Positions 45,923 through 54,231 of a stretch of 64,000 nt of DNA are shown one piece after another. Source of the stretch: Vibrio fluvialis. Lineage in GTDB: Bacteria > Pseudomonadota > Gammaproteobacteria > Enterobacterales > Vibrionaceae. Position 1 is the stretch's first letter; every line of letters starts with the position of its first letter. The stretch is from positions 186,001 through 250,000 of the forward strand of contig NZ_UHIP01000002.1 in assembly GCF_900460245.1 (NCBI RefSeq), in the 5' to 3' direction. Position numbers and translations under genes: made by a program. The notes under the pieces were generated by a model. The model was not told the DNA's origin, did no database searches, and saw only the letters and a list, made by a program, of their open reading frames with translations.

Positions 45923-46801
45923 TTATTTCTTACCCAGCAAAGGCAGCTTTTCAAGCATGTTTTTCAGGTTCAATGAATCCCATGGCAAGTGTTCAGCGAT
46001 ACCCAAGCCCACAACTTCGGTGTTTTCGCTGGCTACGTTAATAACTTTTACAACGTCTTCCAGAGTGATCTGCCCCTGAGCGATCCCTTCATAGGCATCT
46101 GCCGGTACATTTGGATTTTTGAACAACAATGAGCCGAAGTTCGCGATACTAAGAACATCAAGATCAAGGTGAATCGCCAGTACCTTAATGTTCTCTTCTT
46201 CTACCCATTTTTGAATCGAAGTAATTTCACTTTGAATCTCTTCCGGGCGACACACACGCATGTTGCGGTCTTTCAGGAAGTTCGCTTCAAACTCGCTTTC
46301 GTTATTAACTCCAGCGTACATAATCTTGTTCGTTTTAATTGGCGTACTAACAAAGTTAGTCAGATCGCTGTCACCTTCACCCATCAGAGCACGTAATACC
46401 GATGCATGAGAATGTTCAAATTCTTCAGATGTCATGATATCCGGATGAGCATCCACCCAAAGAATACCCAGATCATCTCCGTACTTTTCTTGCAAGTAAG
46501 CAAATGGTGCTAAATCAACCAGACAGTCACCGCCAAGAACAACCAGACTATCCGGCGAGTGTTTTTGGATAAGCTCTTTTGCGTGTTGAATTTGAGGGAT
46601 GATCTCTGAACGACCCACAATCCCATTTTCGTTCTCAAGCTGACGGTTTTCGTCAAAAGTGACATTCACTTGTTCAACCGGACCGTTCGCTTCAGGCGCT
46701 AACCAGGCCAGCAACTGAGCACCGAAATAGTAAGCGTGATTGTTTCCGCCTTGCCATTGTGGCATGAGTAGTCGAAGGGTTTTGTTATTTTCTACAGACA
46801 T
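45923..46801 (-). CDS. Arginase-family protein with altered metal ligand
   Basis: A 292-residue ureohydrolase-fold protein. The family motifs are recognisable but changed: GGDC at 90-93 (Cys93 replaces the first metal-ligand His of GGDH), DAHPD at 117-121 (intact), and HLDLDVL around Asp213 and Asp215 (the usual SxDxDxxDP). It therefore keeps four or five of six metal ligands and may hold one or two metals. Arginase-family enzymes hydrolyse amidino or formimino groups of guanidino compounds. The true substrate is unknown. It lies in an operon with the cyclase gene 41 bases upstream. Confidence 0.8.
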   Translation of the reverse strand: MSVENNKTLRLLMPQWQGGNNHAYYFGAQLLAWLAPEANGPVEQVNVTFDENRQLENENGIVGRSEIIPQIQHAKELIQKHSPDSLVVLGGDCLVDLAPFAYLQEKYGDDLGILWVDAHPDIMTSEEFEHSHASVLRALMGEGDSDLTNFVSTPIKTNKIMYAGVNNESEFEANFLKDRNMRVCRPEEIQSEITSIQKWVEEENIKVLAIHLDLDVLSIANFGSLLFKNPNVPADAYEGIAQGQITLEDVVKVINVASENTEVVGLGIAEHLPWDSLNLKNMLEKLPLLGKK

Positions 46802-46842
46802 AAATAAATTACCTTAAATTGAGATACAGACTAACCTCTGTA

Positions 46843-47496
46843 TCACTCATAAACTGTTGCAAATACACGTGCAGGGAAGCTGGCAAGTGGGACTCGGGGC
46901 GGAACCGCAGTCAAATAGGCATCTTTGCCTTCTGCGGCAGCGATGTTGGTCATATCTTCACAAATCACAATGCCATTGCTCAATAAAATGTTGTGAACCG
47001 GAATCGCTGATTCCGAGGTTTCGATGTTATCAACCAACGGAGAATCTATCCCAACCAGAACAACGCCTTGCTTTACTAAATAATCGGCCGCTTCAACAGA
47101 AAGGTATGGCGTATTAATCCCGTACTCTTCCTTACCAAAAAACTGGTCATGCTTGCTGTTAAGCAGTACCGCTTTACCTGTCACATCTAAGCCTTCAAAA
47201 TCTTCTACTTCAAAAGAGACTCTGCTGTCTGGCTTATTCACCACAATAAGCGGAAGGTGAGCTAATTTTTCTAATGGGTAATCACAAATCTTGTCACCAT
47301 CCGGGTCTTCATGATAAGGCGCATCGATATACGTACCGGAAATACCCAGCAAGTTAATGCCGTCAATCAGAGCATTATTGCCAAATCGAGGGAAATGGTC
47401 ATACACCTCGACATGGCTAAGCCCCGGGTAAGTTTCCATTCCATGTTCTAACTTGTGGTTAAGTTCGATATATTCCTTCACAACTATCTTAGTCAT
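46843..47496 (-). CDS. Cyclase-family hydrolase (kynurenine formamidase-like)
   Basis: A 217-residue member of the cyclase/KynB/isatin hydrolase family. The metal motif normally HxGTHxDxPxH appears as ISGTYIDAPYH, losing two histidines but keeping Asp and the last His, as in a known branch of the family. These enzymes open cyclic amides or hydrolyse formyl amides. The ATG at 47496 is chosen over one 13 codons upstream because AGGA is nearby. It has two overlapping operator-like sites 60-105 bases ahead. Confidence 0.8.
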   Translation of the reverse strand: MTKIVVKEYIELNHKLEHGMETYPGLSHVEVYDHFPRFGNNALIDGINLLGISGTYIDAPYHEDPDGDKICDYPLEKLAHLPLIVVNKPDSRVSFEVEDFEGLDVTGKAVLLNSKHDQFFGKEEYGINTPYLSVEAADYLVKQGVVLVGIDSPLVDNIETSESAIPVHNILLSNGIVICEDMTNIAAAEGKDAYLTAVPPRVPLASFPARVFATVYE

Positions 47497-47555
47497 TGAA
47501 TCCGTCCTGATTATTTGTGTTCCATTACTAGTCAATATACTCGCTCCGAAGGTGA

Positions 47556-47601
47556 ATACTTGGCTGAAAAAGACAAATACTTGTTCAGCAGTGCCAAGTC
47601 A
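47556..47601. promoter_or_regulatory. Two overlapping island-regulon sites before the cyclase gene
   Basis: Site A (47556-47580) has ATACTTGGCTGA and GACAAATA, matching the perfect palindrome at 45759-45783 at 18 of 25 positions. Site B (47577-47601) has ATACTTGT and GCCAAGT and matches at about 16. They share ATAC. Confidence 0.55.
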
Positions 47602-47625
47602 CTTCACTTCAGGTAGCAATATCTG

Positions 47626-48612
47626 TCATTCGCCTGACTGCTCCAGCCGAAGCAAAATGGTTCCCTGAGCCTGACGCGAAATTAAATGTTGATAGGCTTG
47701 TTCGTGTTGTTCCAGTGAAAATACACTGTCGATTCGAGGTTTGATCTTGCCTTGCTCTAAAAGAATTTTTAGGACATGGAATACATGTTCCACGTCTTCA
47801 TCTGTTTCTAAATGTGCATCAAATCCAAGCAGTTTTTTCTCGTAAACAACAACATCAACAATATCGATTTCTGAAGTAAAGCCACCAGCAAACCCAATAG
47901 AAACGACAGCCCCCCGGGTTTTCAGACATTTCATTAACTGGCCTAAAACTTCACCCGCCACGGTATCAAAAGCTAAATCAACACCTTTACCCTGAGTAAG
48001 GTCCAATACCGTTGAAACCATATCCTGAGCAGAAAGGTCAATCACATGTTTAGCACCAGAATCCAACGCATTGGCTATTTTCCCGCTGGTTGAAACAACG
48101 CCAATCGGTGTTGCTCCTAATGCGTTTACCAGCTGTATTAAAGCGTGACCAAGAGAACCGGTCGCACCCGAAATCAGTACTGTTTGTCCCTTTTTAAGTT
48201 GGCCCACCCGACTAATTGCCTGATACGCAGATACGTAATTAATTGGCAACGCCGCAGCGATATCCAGATCTGTACCGACCGGAAGTTCAACAATCCATAT
48301 GTCTTCTACCAATACGAATTGTTGTTGCAAGCCATCTTCGGTAATGCCCAAAGCACCGCCACCATAAATAGCCACAGCAGTACCCGCTTTAAAGTGCTCA
48401 CTTTCTACAATGACACCAGAACCATCATTGCTTAATACTAACGGGGCTTTTGCTGCAGGAACGCCGCCCATTCGAATCTGGTTCGACAGTGGATTTACCG
48501 TTGCAGCGTGCATTTTCACCAGTGAAAAACCCGGCTTAATTTGAGGAGTTGAGCGCTCTTCAATTTGAAGAACTGGCTGAGCACCGAATTGCTTGGCGAC
48601 TAATGCTTTCAT
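47626..48612 (-). CDS. Zinc-type alcohol dehydrogenase-like (MDR) oxidoreductase
   Basis: A 328-residue medium-chain dehydrogenase/quinone oxidoreductase-like protein. The nucleotide-binding motif appears as ISGATGSLGHALIQL, i.e. GxxGxxG. Structural zinc cysteines are absent, so the quinone oxidoreductase branch is likely. The ATG at 48612 has a GGAA site and is preferred over an upstream in-frame ATG. It is next to the cyclase gene on the same strand with a gap of 129 bases. Confidence 0.85.
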   Translation of the reverse strand: MKALVAKQFGAQPVLQIEERSTPQIKPGFSLVKMHAATVNPLSNQIRMGGVPAAKAPLVLSNDGSGVIVESEHFKAGTAVAIYGGGALGITEDGLQQQFVLVEDIWIVELPVGTDLDIAAALPINYVSAYQAISRVGQLKKGQTVLISGATGSLGHALIQLVNALGATPIGVVSTSGKIANALDSGAKHVIDLSAQDMVSTVLDLTQGKGVDLAFDTVAGEVLGQLMKCLKTRGAVVSIGFAGGFTSEIDIVDVVVYEKKLLGFDAHLETDEDVEHVFHVLKILLEQGKIKPRIDSVFSLEQHEQAYQHLISRQAQGTILLRLEQSGE

Positions 48613-48736
48613 TGCTATTCCGACAATTTTCATACGCTGCACATGTCAGCGTGATTAAACGTGATGGAATTATGAATGAAAGCTCCCTACAAACGTTACT
48701 CTCTAACGGACAGCCTGTTTGCTGTAAACGCCAAGT

Positions 48737-49669
48737 TTAACCCTGACGAAGTTGTGAAGGCGTAACGCCGTATGTTTCTTTAAACATCTTGCTAAAGTGA
48801 GAAATATTAGAGAAACCGTGGTGGTGTGCAATATCACTGATAGGTACATCTGGCTTGGTCATTACCCACTTATAGCTTGCTTTAATCCTTTGCTGCCATA
48901 CCCATCGCATGACCGAAGTCTTTTCCTTACTGAACAATCGGCTCAATGTTCTTGAAGACATATGAAATTGCTGAGAAATGGATTCAACAGACAAAGACGA
49001 GTCACCAATATTGTCAATAATGAATTGCTGAACCAATGTCAGGTTATCTTTCTTATCACGCTGAATCGCTCGATCACCTTCAGGTGAAGCAACCTCAAAT
49101 GCACTGCCCAGCATAGATAAAATGGCAAAGAGCATCTTATCGCCAACAATATCTTCCTGCTCTTCACTTTCCCATGCTTGCTCGATCATTGAACCAACGA
49201 AGCGCCCTAATGGTGAGTCACGTTTAAGTGTCTTATTTAATGGGAACTCAGTGCTGTTTATCCTTGCGTTAAATACTGAATGAGGTACTGAGATAACTAT
49301 TTGGTTATCCCCTTGAGGGAAACGATATGAGAATGGCTGGTTGTTGTCGTAAACAACAATATCGCCATCTGACTGTTCTGTTGTCGTATTATTTTGAGTT
49401 AGCTGAGCATAGGGGCATAACGACAGGCAGATAAAATAATCATCCGTATAACTTGCTTCTTCCGTTTCGTGGTACTCCATCGGTGTGGAATGTATACGGG
49501 TGATTAAGGCACTTCTCCCCAGAGATTTAACCGCTAACTCCCCCTGAAAATCACCTTCAGTCAGGTTAGTATTTTTGGTCACCGCGGAATACGTAGAGCC
49601 AACCAGACTTTGCCAGTATTCAAAACTCTCTTGTGCTCTAACGTCTCGTGTGGAATAGCTTCTACTCAC
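48737..49669 (-). CDS. AraC-family regulator (paralogue)
   Basis: A 310-residue regulator with the same AraC_binding_2-like domain (QESFEYWQSLVG) and two C-terminal helix-turn-helix motifs (MSSRTLSRLFSKEKTS and HHGFSNISHFSKMFKETYGVTP). The gene overlaps the truncated MocR gene by eight bases, so it belongs to the same transcript. It may control the cyclase/arginase and ABC units; the palindromic operators are not the usual AraC direct repeats, however. Confidence 0.88.
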   Translation of the reverse strand: MSRSYSTRDVRAQESFEYWQSLVGSTYSAVTKNTNLTEGDFQGELAVKSLGRSALITRIHSTPMEYHETEEASYTDDYFICLSLCPYAQLTQNNTTTEQSDGDIVVYDNNQPFSYRFPQGDNQIVISVPHSVFNARINSTEFPLNKTLKRDSPLGRFVGSMIEQAWESEEQEDIVGDKMLFAILSMLGSAFEVASPEGDRAIQRDKKDNLTLVQQFIIDNIGDSSLSVESISQQFHMSSRTLSRLFSKEKTSVMRWVWQQRIKASYKWVMTKPDVPISDIAHHHGFSNISHFSKMFKETYGVTPSQLRQG

Positions 49670-50645
49670 TAACTCTCTCCCCTTCGATTAACGCAGTAAT
49701 ACAACCTGATAAAAGGTCGAGTGCTCGTATATGAACATTATCGAGCTCAAAAGATGCATTTAGCCGAATGTAGTGATTATACTGCTCCGTCAAACTAAAC
49801 ATCTTGCCAGGAGCAATACTGACATTTTGTAGCAACACCCGATGGTAGATTTGAATCGCATCAATATGTTTAGGCAGTTCTAGCCAAATAAAATATCCAC
49901 CACGCTGGCTGATAATCTTAACCTTATCTGGCAGCTGAGATTGCAGCACTTCAACCATTCTCTTTTTACGCTCGGCAAGTTTCTTACGTAACTGTTTCAG
50001 ATGTAATTCATAATTACGGCTGGTCAAATATTGAACCAGCGTCATTTGAATTGGCGCGCTGGTGGCCATTGTACTCATTAATTGCAGCTTCTGTATTTCA
50101 ATCGCGCGTTTGCCTGCCGCAACCCAGCCAATACGTAACCCTGCGATTAAAGATTTTGAAAACGAAGAACACAGCATGACATTACCTGAATCATCGTACG
50201 TCCGCATTGCGCTTACTGCTTCATCGCTCTCATACCGTTCACTGTAAACATCATCTTCAATCAGTGCGACGTGATACTTTTGCATCAATTCAGCCACACG
50301 CCTCTTCTTTTCATTTGATAACGTATAGCCAAGCGGATTCTGATGATTAGACATCAACCAACACGCCTTCACATCGTGGGTTTGCAACGCGCTCTCAAGT
50401 GAGTCCAAATCAATCCCAGTAAAGGGATCCGTTCGAATAGACAGGGCTTTCAGCCCTAAACGTTCCAGTGACTGCAAAGCACCATAAAATGTAGGCGACT
50501 CCACAACAACCCAGTCACCGGGACGAGTGCAGGCTTGTAGACTCAAATTTAACGCTTCCAGTGCACCAGCAGTAATGACTATTTCATCCGGCGAAATTTC
50601 AATCCCCTTTGCCGCATATCGTTTAGCAATGATCGACTTGTACAA
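49662..50645 (-). pseudogene. MocR-type regulator, N-terminally truncated
   Basis: 327 residues of the C-terminal PLP-dependent (class I aminotransferase-like) part of a MocR/PdxR regulator. The PLP Lys lies in SSFSKSLIAGLRIGW and the NHQNPLGYT and GGYFIWLEL motifs are present. The winged-helix GntR domain and roughly the first 60 residues of the PLP fold are absent; MocR proteins normally start some 150 residues earlier. The reading frame ends abruptly at about 50645, where integrase sequence starts on the opposite strand. It probably lost its promoter and DNA-binding part in the insertion. Confidence 0.8.
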
Positions 50646-50649
50646 TGAA

Positions 50650-50982
50650 ATCTATAAACCAACCAGCGGAAAGCTGTTTACCCAGTGCTATACGCCTTTC
50701 TGCTACATTTTGAAGAACAAACTGGGGTTAGATATTCCGACGGGTCAAGCTTCCCACATTCTTCGCCATACCTTTGCCAGCCACTTCATGATGAATGGTG
50801 GCAATATCCTCGTACTACGCGACATTCTCGGCCATGCAGATCTCAGTATGACAATGCGCTACGCGCACTTCGCTCCAGATCACCTGACGGAAGCGATTTC
50901 CCTAAACCCTATCGCCTCGCTGACTGCCGCCACAAAAAAAGTTGAGGTTCTGTCGCCACTTTGTCGCCACTTCCTTTTTTGA
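50650..50982 (+). pseudogene. Tyrosine-recombinase C-terminal fragment (right copy)
   Basis: About 110 residues of an integrase catalytic domain, longer than the left fragment, including His-x-x-Arg (HILRH), Leu-Gly-His and the catalytic Tyr (TMRYA) and ending in RHFLF. The first catalytic Arg region and N-terminal domains are lost. The frame has no start of its own and runs out of the MocR-homologous region near 50645-50660, which is the recombination junction. Confidence 0.8.
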
Positions 50983-51140
50983 CGTAAAAAAAGAGCCGCT
51001 AAAAGCGGCTCTCAATAGTTCGTATTTTTGTTGATACAACCATATCTTGATATTCATAATTTATTTAAATTCAATTAGATACAAAAATACAACCATATGT
51101 TGATATCGTTCAAAACAACCATAAGTTGATATTTTTGTGA
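50754..51140. repeat. Right copy of the ~390-bp flanking direct repeat
   Basis: Corresponds to 38267-38657 in the same orientation. It holds the integrase end, a hairpin AGAGCCGCT-AAA-AGCGGCTCT (50992-51012) and three iterons. The start-to-start distance of the two copies is 12,487 bases. Confidence 0.8.
51036..51132. repeat. Three iterons, right copy
   Basis: ACAACCATA-NN-TTGATAT units at 51036-51053, 51089-51106 and 51115-51132. Spacing of 53 and 26 bases matches the left copy (54 and 26), while the sequence between the units has diverged, which suggests that the units themselves are under selection. Confidence 0.6.
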
Positions 51141-51511
51141 ACCCGACGATTTACTAAAACTCCACCGGTAAGAAAGTTACTTTCAGCATTCTGGCTCACA
51201 CTCCTTGTCCGCAGATCTTCATCCTTTATCTAAACGCCACCAGCGCTAACAAGGTTTTGGACAAAAAATCAGTTTCGGAAAATTGAACATTAGCAATTCA
51301 TGAATAACTTCAGGTATGGCTGTAGTGGTCAACTAAAATTGGCCACTACAGAAACGCATCTAGACGTATTGTTGATAAGAACCATTGTCCTCCATTTTAT
51401 CGCAGAACAAATAAATCAATATGGTCTGAAAAGAATCTAGCTCAGATATAATCTGACAAACACCGAGTCGAAAAGTGGATAGATGTCAGATCAGGTCTGA
51501 ATTAGTAAATA
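51141..51511. other. Noncoding stretch with IS-like palindrome and possible gene debris
   Basis: At 51321-51350 TGTAGTGGTCAA and TTGGCCACTACA form a 12-base inverted pair with one mismatch around CTAAAA; the arms look like IS3-type terminal repeats. The plus-strand frame from about 51353 can be read as short codon-like runs broken by stops, which might be decayed coding sequence. No gene is called. Confidence 0.4.
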
Positions 51512-52717
51512 TTAATAGTCTGCGTTAGAACCTTTCACAACACACGATTCGTTATTTTCCCATCCCCAGCCGTCACCATCTGGATCTGATGATTCAGATG
51601 AACAATAAGCATAACCGTTAGGAGCGGTATCATTTGAGTCTTGAACGATACAGCTTTGCTCATTTTCCCACCCCCAACCATCCCCATCAGGGTCAAGGGA
51701 AGATGAACTACAAATGGGATACTGAGTACTTTCGCCAGAACAATCATCTTTACACGTAAAAACTGTTGCGATCTGAGAAGTCGATTTTATTCCATTTTCG
51801 CCATTGATTAATGTATTACCCCACTTCGTATAAGAATCATTATTCCAATTATTGACAATATCCAAATCAGCTGTCGAATCATCATTTCCTGACCACGACC
51901 AACCGATATATCCTAAACTTAATGTTTCTGTTCGTTCCATGATAGCGCTTTCATCTACATTAGACCCTTTATGTGTCGCCGCAAATTCACCCACAACAAG
52001 AGAGAGACCTTTATTGACAAAAGACGAGATATAATTATTTACAGTGCTATAATCGCCGTAAACTTCATACATATGCACACTAAAAATTATATTATGTAAA
52101 GGATCTGAATCTAAAATCGAGGTGGCATTATCTAACATTATATTTTGCCAATCTTGTCCCCAATTCGGTGCATCGACCATGATGACATGATTCATACCTT
52201 CACGTCTTAACCGGTTAATTGCATCTTTATGTGCCTTTACCCAATCACTACTAATGATTCCATTACCGAACGGTTCATTGCCTAAGTTAATAATAACGTA
52301 GTTTTCTTCACCAATTAGTTTTTCTTTAATTTCGATCCAATAATCCGCCGCAGAATTCAAATCAGCTGCGCTGCTTTCTTCACCGTAACCTGTCGTATCA
52401 TGCACCTCTAAGACTGCAATCAAGTTGTATGATTTAGCTAGTTGGATAATATTGCCAACCTCTTCGGCACTAGTCTTATTCCATCGATGTCCGTTGCTCA
52501 ATACGATCCTCACCGTATTAGCTCCTGTTGATGATATTCCCTGCAATGCAGTTTCTAGCTTATCTGCATACCAAGCATGAGCGTGATTAATGCCTCGGAT
52601 CTTAAATGGGATTCCATTGTATTCATAAAGCACACTGCCAGAAACATAAAGCCCAGCAAAAACCGTATTAGAAAATAAAAATAAAAGCGTTACTATGCAA
52701 AAATTAAAATATTTCAT
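51512..52717 (-). CDS. Secreted GH5 beta-mannanase with two C-terminal binding repeats
   Basis: A 401-residue enzyme with a signal peptide (about 1-21) and a GH5 (subfamily 8-like) catalytic domain (about 22-315). The acid/base Glu148 lies in NLGNEPFG and the nucleophile Glu244 in VVGEFAA. After a linker come two short repeats with DPDGDGWGWEN and Cys residues, similar to CBM10-type carbohydrate-binding modules. It would cut beta-1,4-mannan outside the cell. A LacI-like operator core is just upstream. It lies at the left end of the mannan locus. Confidence 0.87.
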   Translation of the reverse strand: MKYFNFCIVTLLFLFSNTVFAGLYVSGSVLYEYNGIPFKIRGINHAHAWYADKLETALQGISSTGANTVRIVLSNGHRWNKTSAEEVGNIIQLAKSYNLIAVLEVHDTTGYGEESSAADLNSAADYWIEIKEKLIGEENYVIINLGNEPFGNGIISSDWVKAHKDAINRLRREGMNHVIMVDAPNWGQDWQNIMLDNATSILDSDPLHNIIFSVHMYEVYGDYSTVNNYISSFVNKGLSLVVGEFAATHKGSNVDESAIMERTETLSLGYIGWSWSGNDDSTADLDIVNNWNNDSYTKWGNTLINGENGIKSTSQIATVFTCKDDCSGESTQYPICSSSSLDPDGDGWGWENEQSCIVQDSNDTAPNGYAYCSSESSDPDGDGWGWENNESCVVKGSNADY

Positions 52718-52735
52718 TTCTATACCCTTAGATTA

Positions 52736-52744
52736 TAACGTTAG
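52736..52744. promoter_or_regulatory. LacI-like operator core before the GH5 mannanase
   Basis: TAACGTTAG shares the central TAACGTTA of the locus operator, but the CGATT right half is missing. It lies 19-27 bases before the start codon. Confidence 0.35.
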
Positions 52745-52795
52745 TTCGTTCTAAGTGTTTTTCCAACAACTATATAGAAAATACTCAGTAAAAAT

Positions 52796-52827
52796 TTAAA
52801 AAAAAGGTCGCTCCCCCGAACGACCTT
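52796..52827 (-). terminator. Terminator after the binding-protein gene
   Basis: On the minus strand a stem AAGGTCG / CGACCTT is followed by a run of eight or more T. It is 35 bases past the stop at 52862. Confidence 0.8.
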
Positions 52828-52861
52828 GGCTATAAGCCAATTTATGCTGCCGCAATTTAAA

Positions 52862-54136
52862 CTACTTCATTACCCGTTTTTTAGCGCGCTCCCAACGTGA
52901 GTCCAACTTTTCAAGAGCTTCATTAAAGTTTTTAGATGTAATCACATCTTGAATATATCCGCCTGAATAGAAATCGATTTTCGAGCGATTAGTTACTTCA
53001 ATAAATGTCGATGAGTTAACAGGAGTTTGAATTACATGAGGTTCATAACTCATATATTCATTGAGCTGTTCTAAAGATGGTTTCTTGCTTTTTAACGTAG
53101 GAATAAAGCCTGCAATTTTCTCGAAATCTGAATCTTCAATCAGATATTTAAGATAAGCTTTAGCTGTCTCTTTGTTATTTGAAAACTTACTAACAGCGTA
53201 ACCCCAGTCGTGATTCATTTGCGCATTCAACTCACCTTTATCATTTGAAGGCATTGGCATGAAACCGATGTTGTTCGACGCAGCGCCACGCTCAATCACT
53301 TGAGGGATAACCCAGTTTCCTAGGTAATACATACCCGCATCACCTTTTGCGATAGCATTCTTGGAGTCTTCCCAAGAATTCGTCATCAAGTCCTTTTCAG
53401 TCAACCCATCATCGATTAACTTTTTAAGTACACTCAATGATTTGTTGTAAGCAGTGTCACCTGAAAACGGCTTATCCTGAGTAAGCATTCGTTCATATAC
53501 ACCATCGTTACCTTCCACAACCAATGGGAATTTATCCCATTGTTGGAGCGGCCATTGAGCACCAAAATTGATATAGAGCGGGATCTGACCATTTGCTTTG
53601 ATCTTTTGTGCCGCATCAAAAAAGTCGGATAGCGTCTTAATTGGCACTTCAACGCCAGCTTTCTCAAGAACTTCTTTATTGTAAACTAGACCTTCAACCG
53701 AGTTACCCATTGAGATGCCATACGCATTTCCATTGTTCTCCCAAGCATCATAAAAATAAACTTGTTCCGGTGAATAAAGGGCGTTCAAGGGTTCATAGAA
53801 ATTTCCATATTGTTCTGAAGGAACAGAAGGAAGAATCAGAACGAGGTCACCATAATCACCGGTATTCATCCTTGGACGTAAACCGCCTTGATAGTCAGCA
53901 AAACCAATCACTTTCACTTCAGTAACGTTGGGATAGATATCTTTAAACTCTTTCTCATATCGCTTATAGACTCCCGCCTCAACAAGGTCAGTACGGTTCG
54001 TATAGAACGTAATTGATCCTTTCACTAGAGCTTGATTGATCCCATCGGTCACGACAGCATGTGCCATACCATTAGTTCCGAGCGTGATTGCTCCGGCGAT
54101 GAGTGTCTTTGTAATTGTGGGTACAAATGATTTCAT
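52862..54136 (-). CDS. ABC transporter substrate-binding protein (family 1)
   Basis: A 424-residue periplasmic binding protein with a signal peptide (about 1-27, cut after Ala-His-Ala). The SBP_bac_1 motif appears as NSVEGLVYNKEVLEKAGVEVP, typical of maltose/oligosaccharide binding proteins. No permease or ATPase gene lies beside it, so its partners must lie elsewhere. The mannan context suggests that it binds manno-oligosaccharides. Its promoter has the LacI-like operator 57 bases ahead, and its start has GGAGATAGAGA. Confidence 0.88.
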   Translation of the reverse strand: MKSFVPTITKTLIAGAITLGTNGMAHAVVTDGINQALVKGSITFYTNRTDLVEAGVYKRYEKEFKDIYPNVTEVKVIGFADYQGGLRPRMNTGDYGDLVLILPSVPSEQYGNFYEPLNALYSPEQVYFYDAWENNGNAYGISMGNSVEGLVYNKEVLEKAGVEVPIKTLSDFFDAAQKIKANGQIPLYINFGAQWPLQQWDKFPLVVEGNDGVYERMLTQDKPFSGDTAYNKSLSVLKKLIDDGLTEKDLMTNSWEDSKNAIAKGDAGMYYLGNWVIPQVIERGAASNNIGFMPMPSNDKGELNAQMNHDWGYAVSKFSNNKETAKAYLKYLIEDSDFEKIAGFIPTLKSKKPSLEQLNEYMSYEPHVIQTPVNSSTFIEVTNRSKIDFYSGGYIQDVITSKNFNEALEKLDSRWERAKKRVMK

Positions 54137-54192
54137 TCTCTATCTCCATGTGTATCAAAGCCGATACTTGGTTGTTTTGTTTGCCTAAATAT

Positions 54193-54206
54193 TAACGTTA
54201 CGATTT
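54193..54206. promoter_or_regulatory. LacI-like operator before the binding-protein gene
   Basis: TAACGTTACGATTT, identical to the sites at 61276 and 62718. Confidence 0.6.
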
Positions 54207-54231
54207 TATTAATCTAGTTGAAATGCATTGA

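Noticed and set aside
50527..50649. Plus-strand frame upstream of the right integrase fragment as part of the integrase
   Set aside because: It runs antisense to well-conserved MocR sequence and shows no integrase motifs; it is a shadow frame joined at the junction.
51353..51510. Short plus-strand coding-like runs after the IS-like palindrome
   Set aside because: Interrupted by stops, no start or ribosome site, and no recognisable family; noted only as possible debris.
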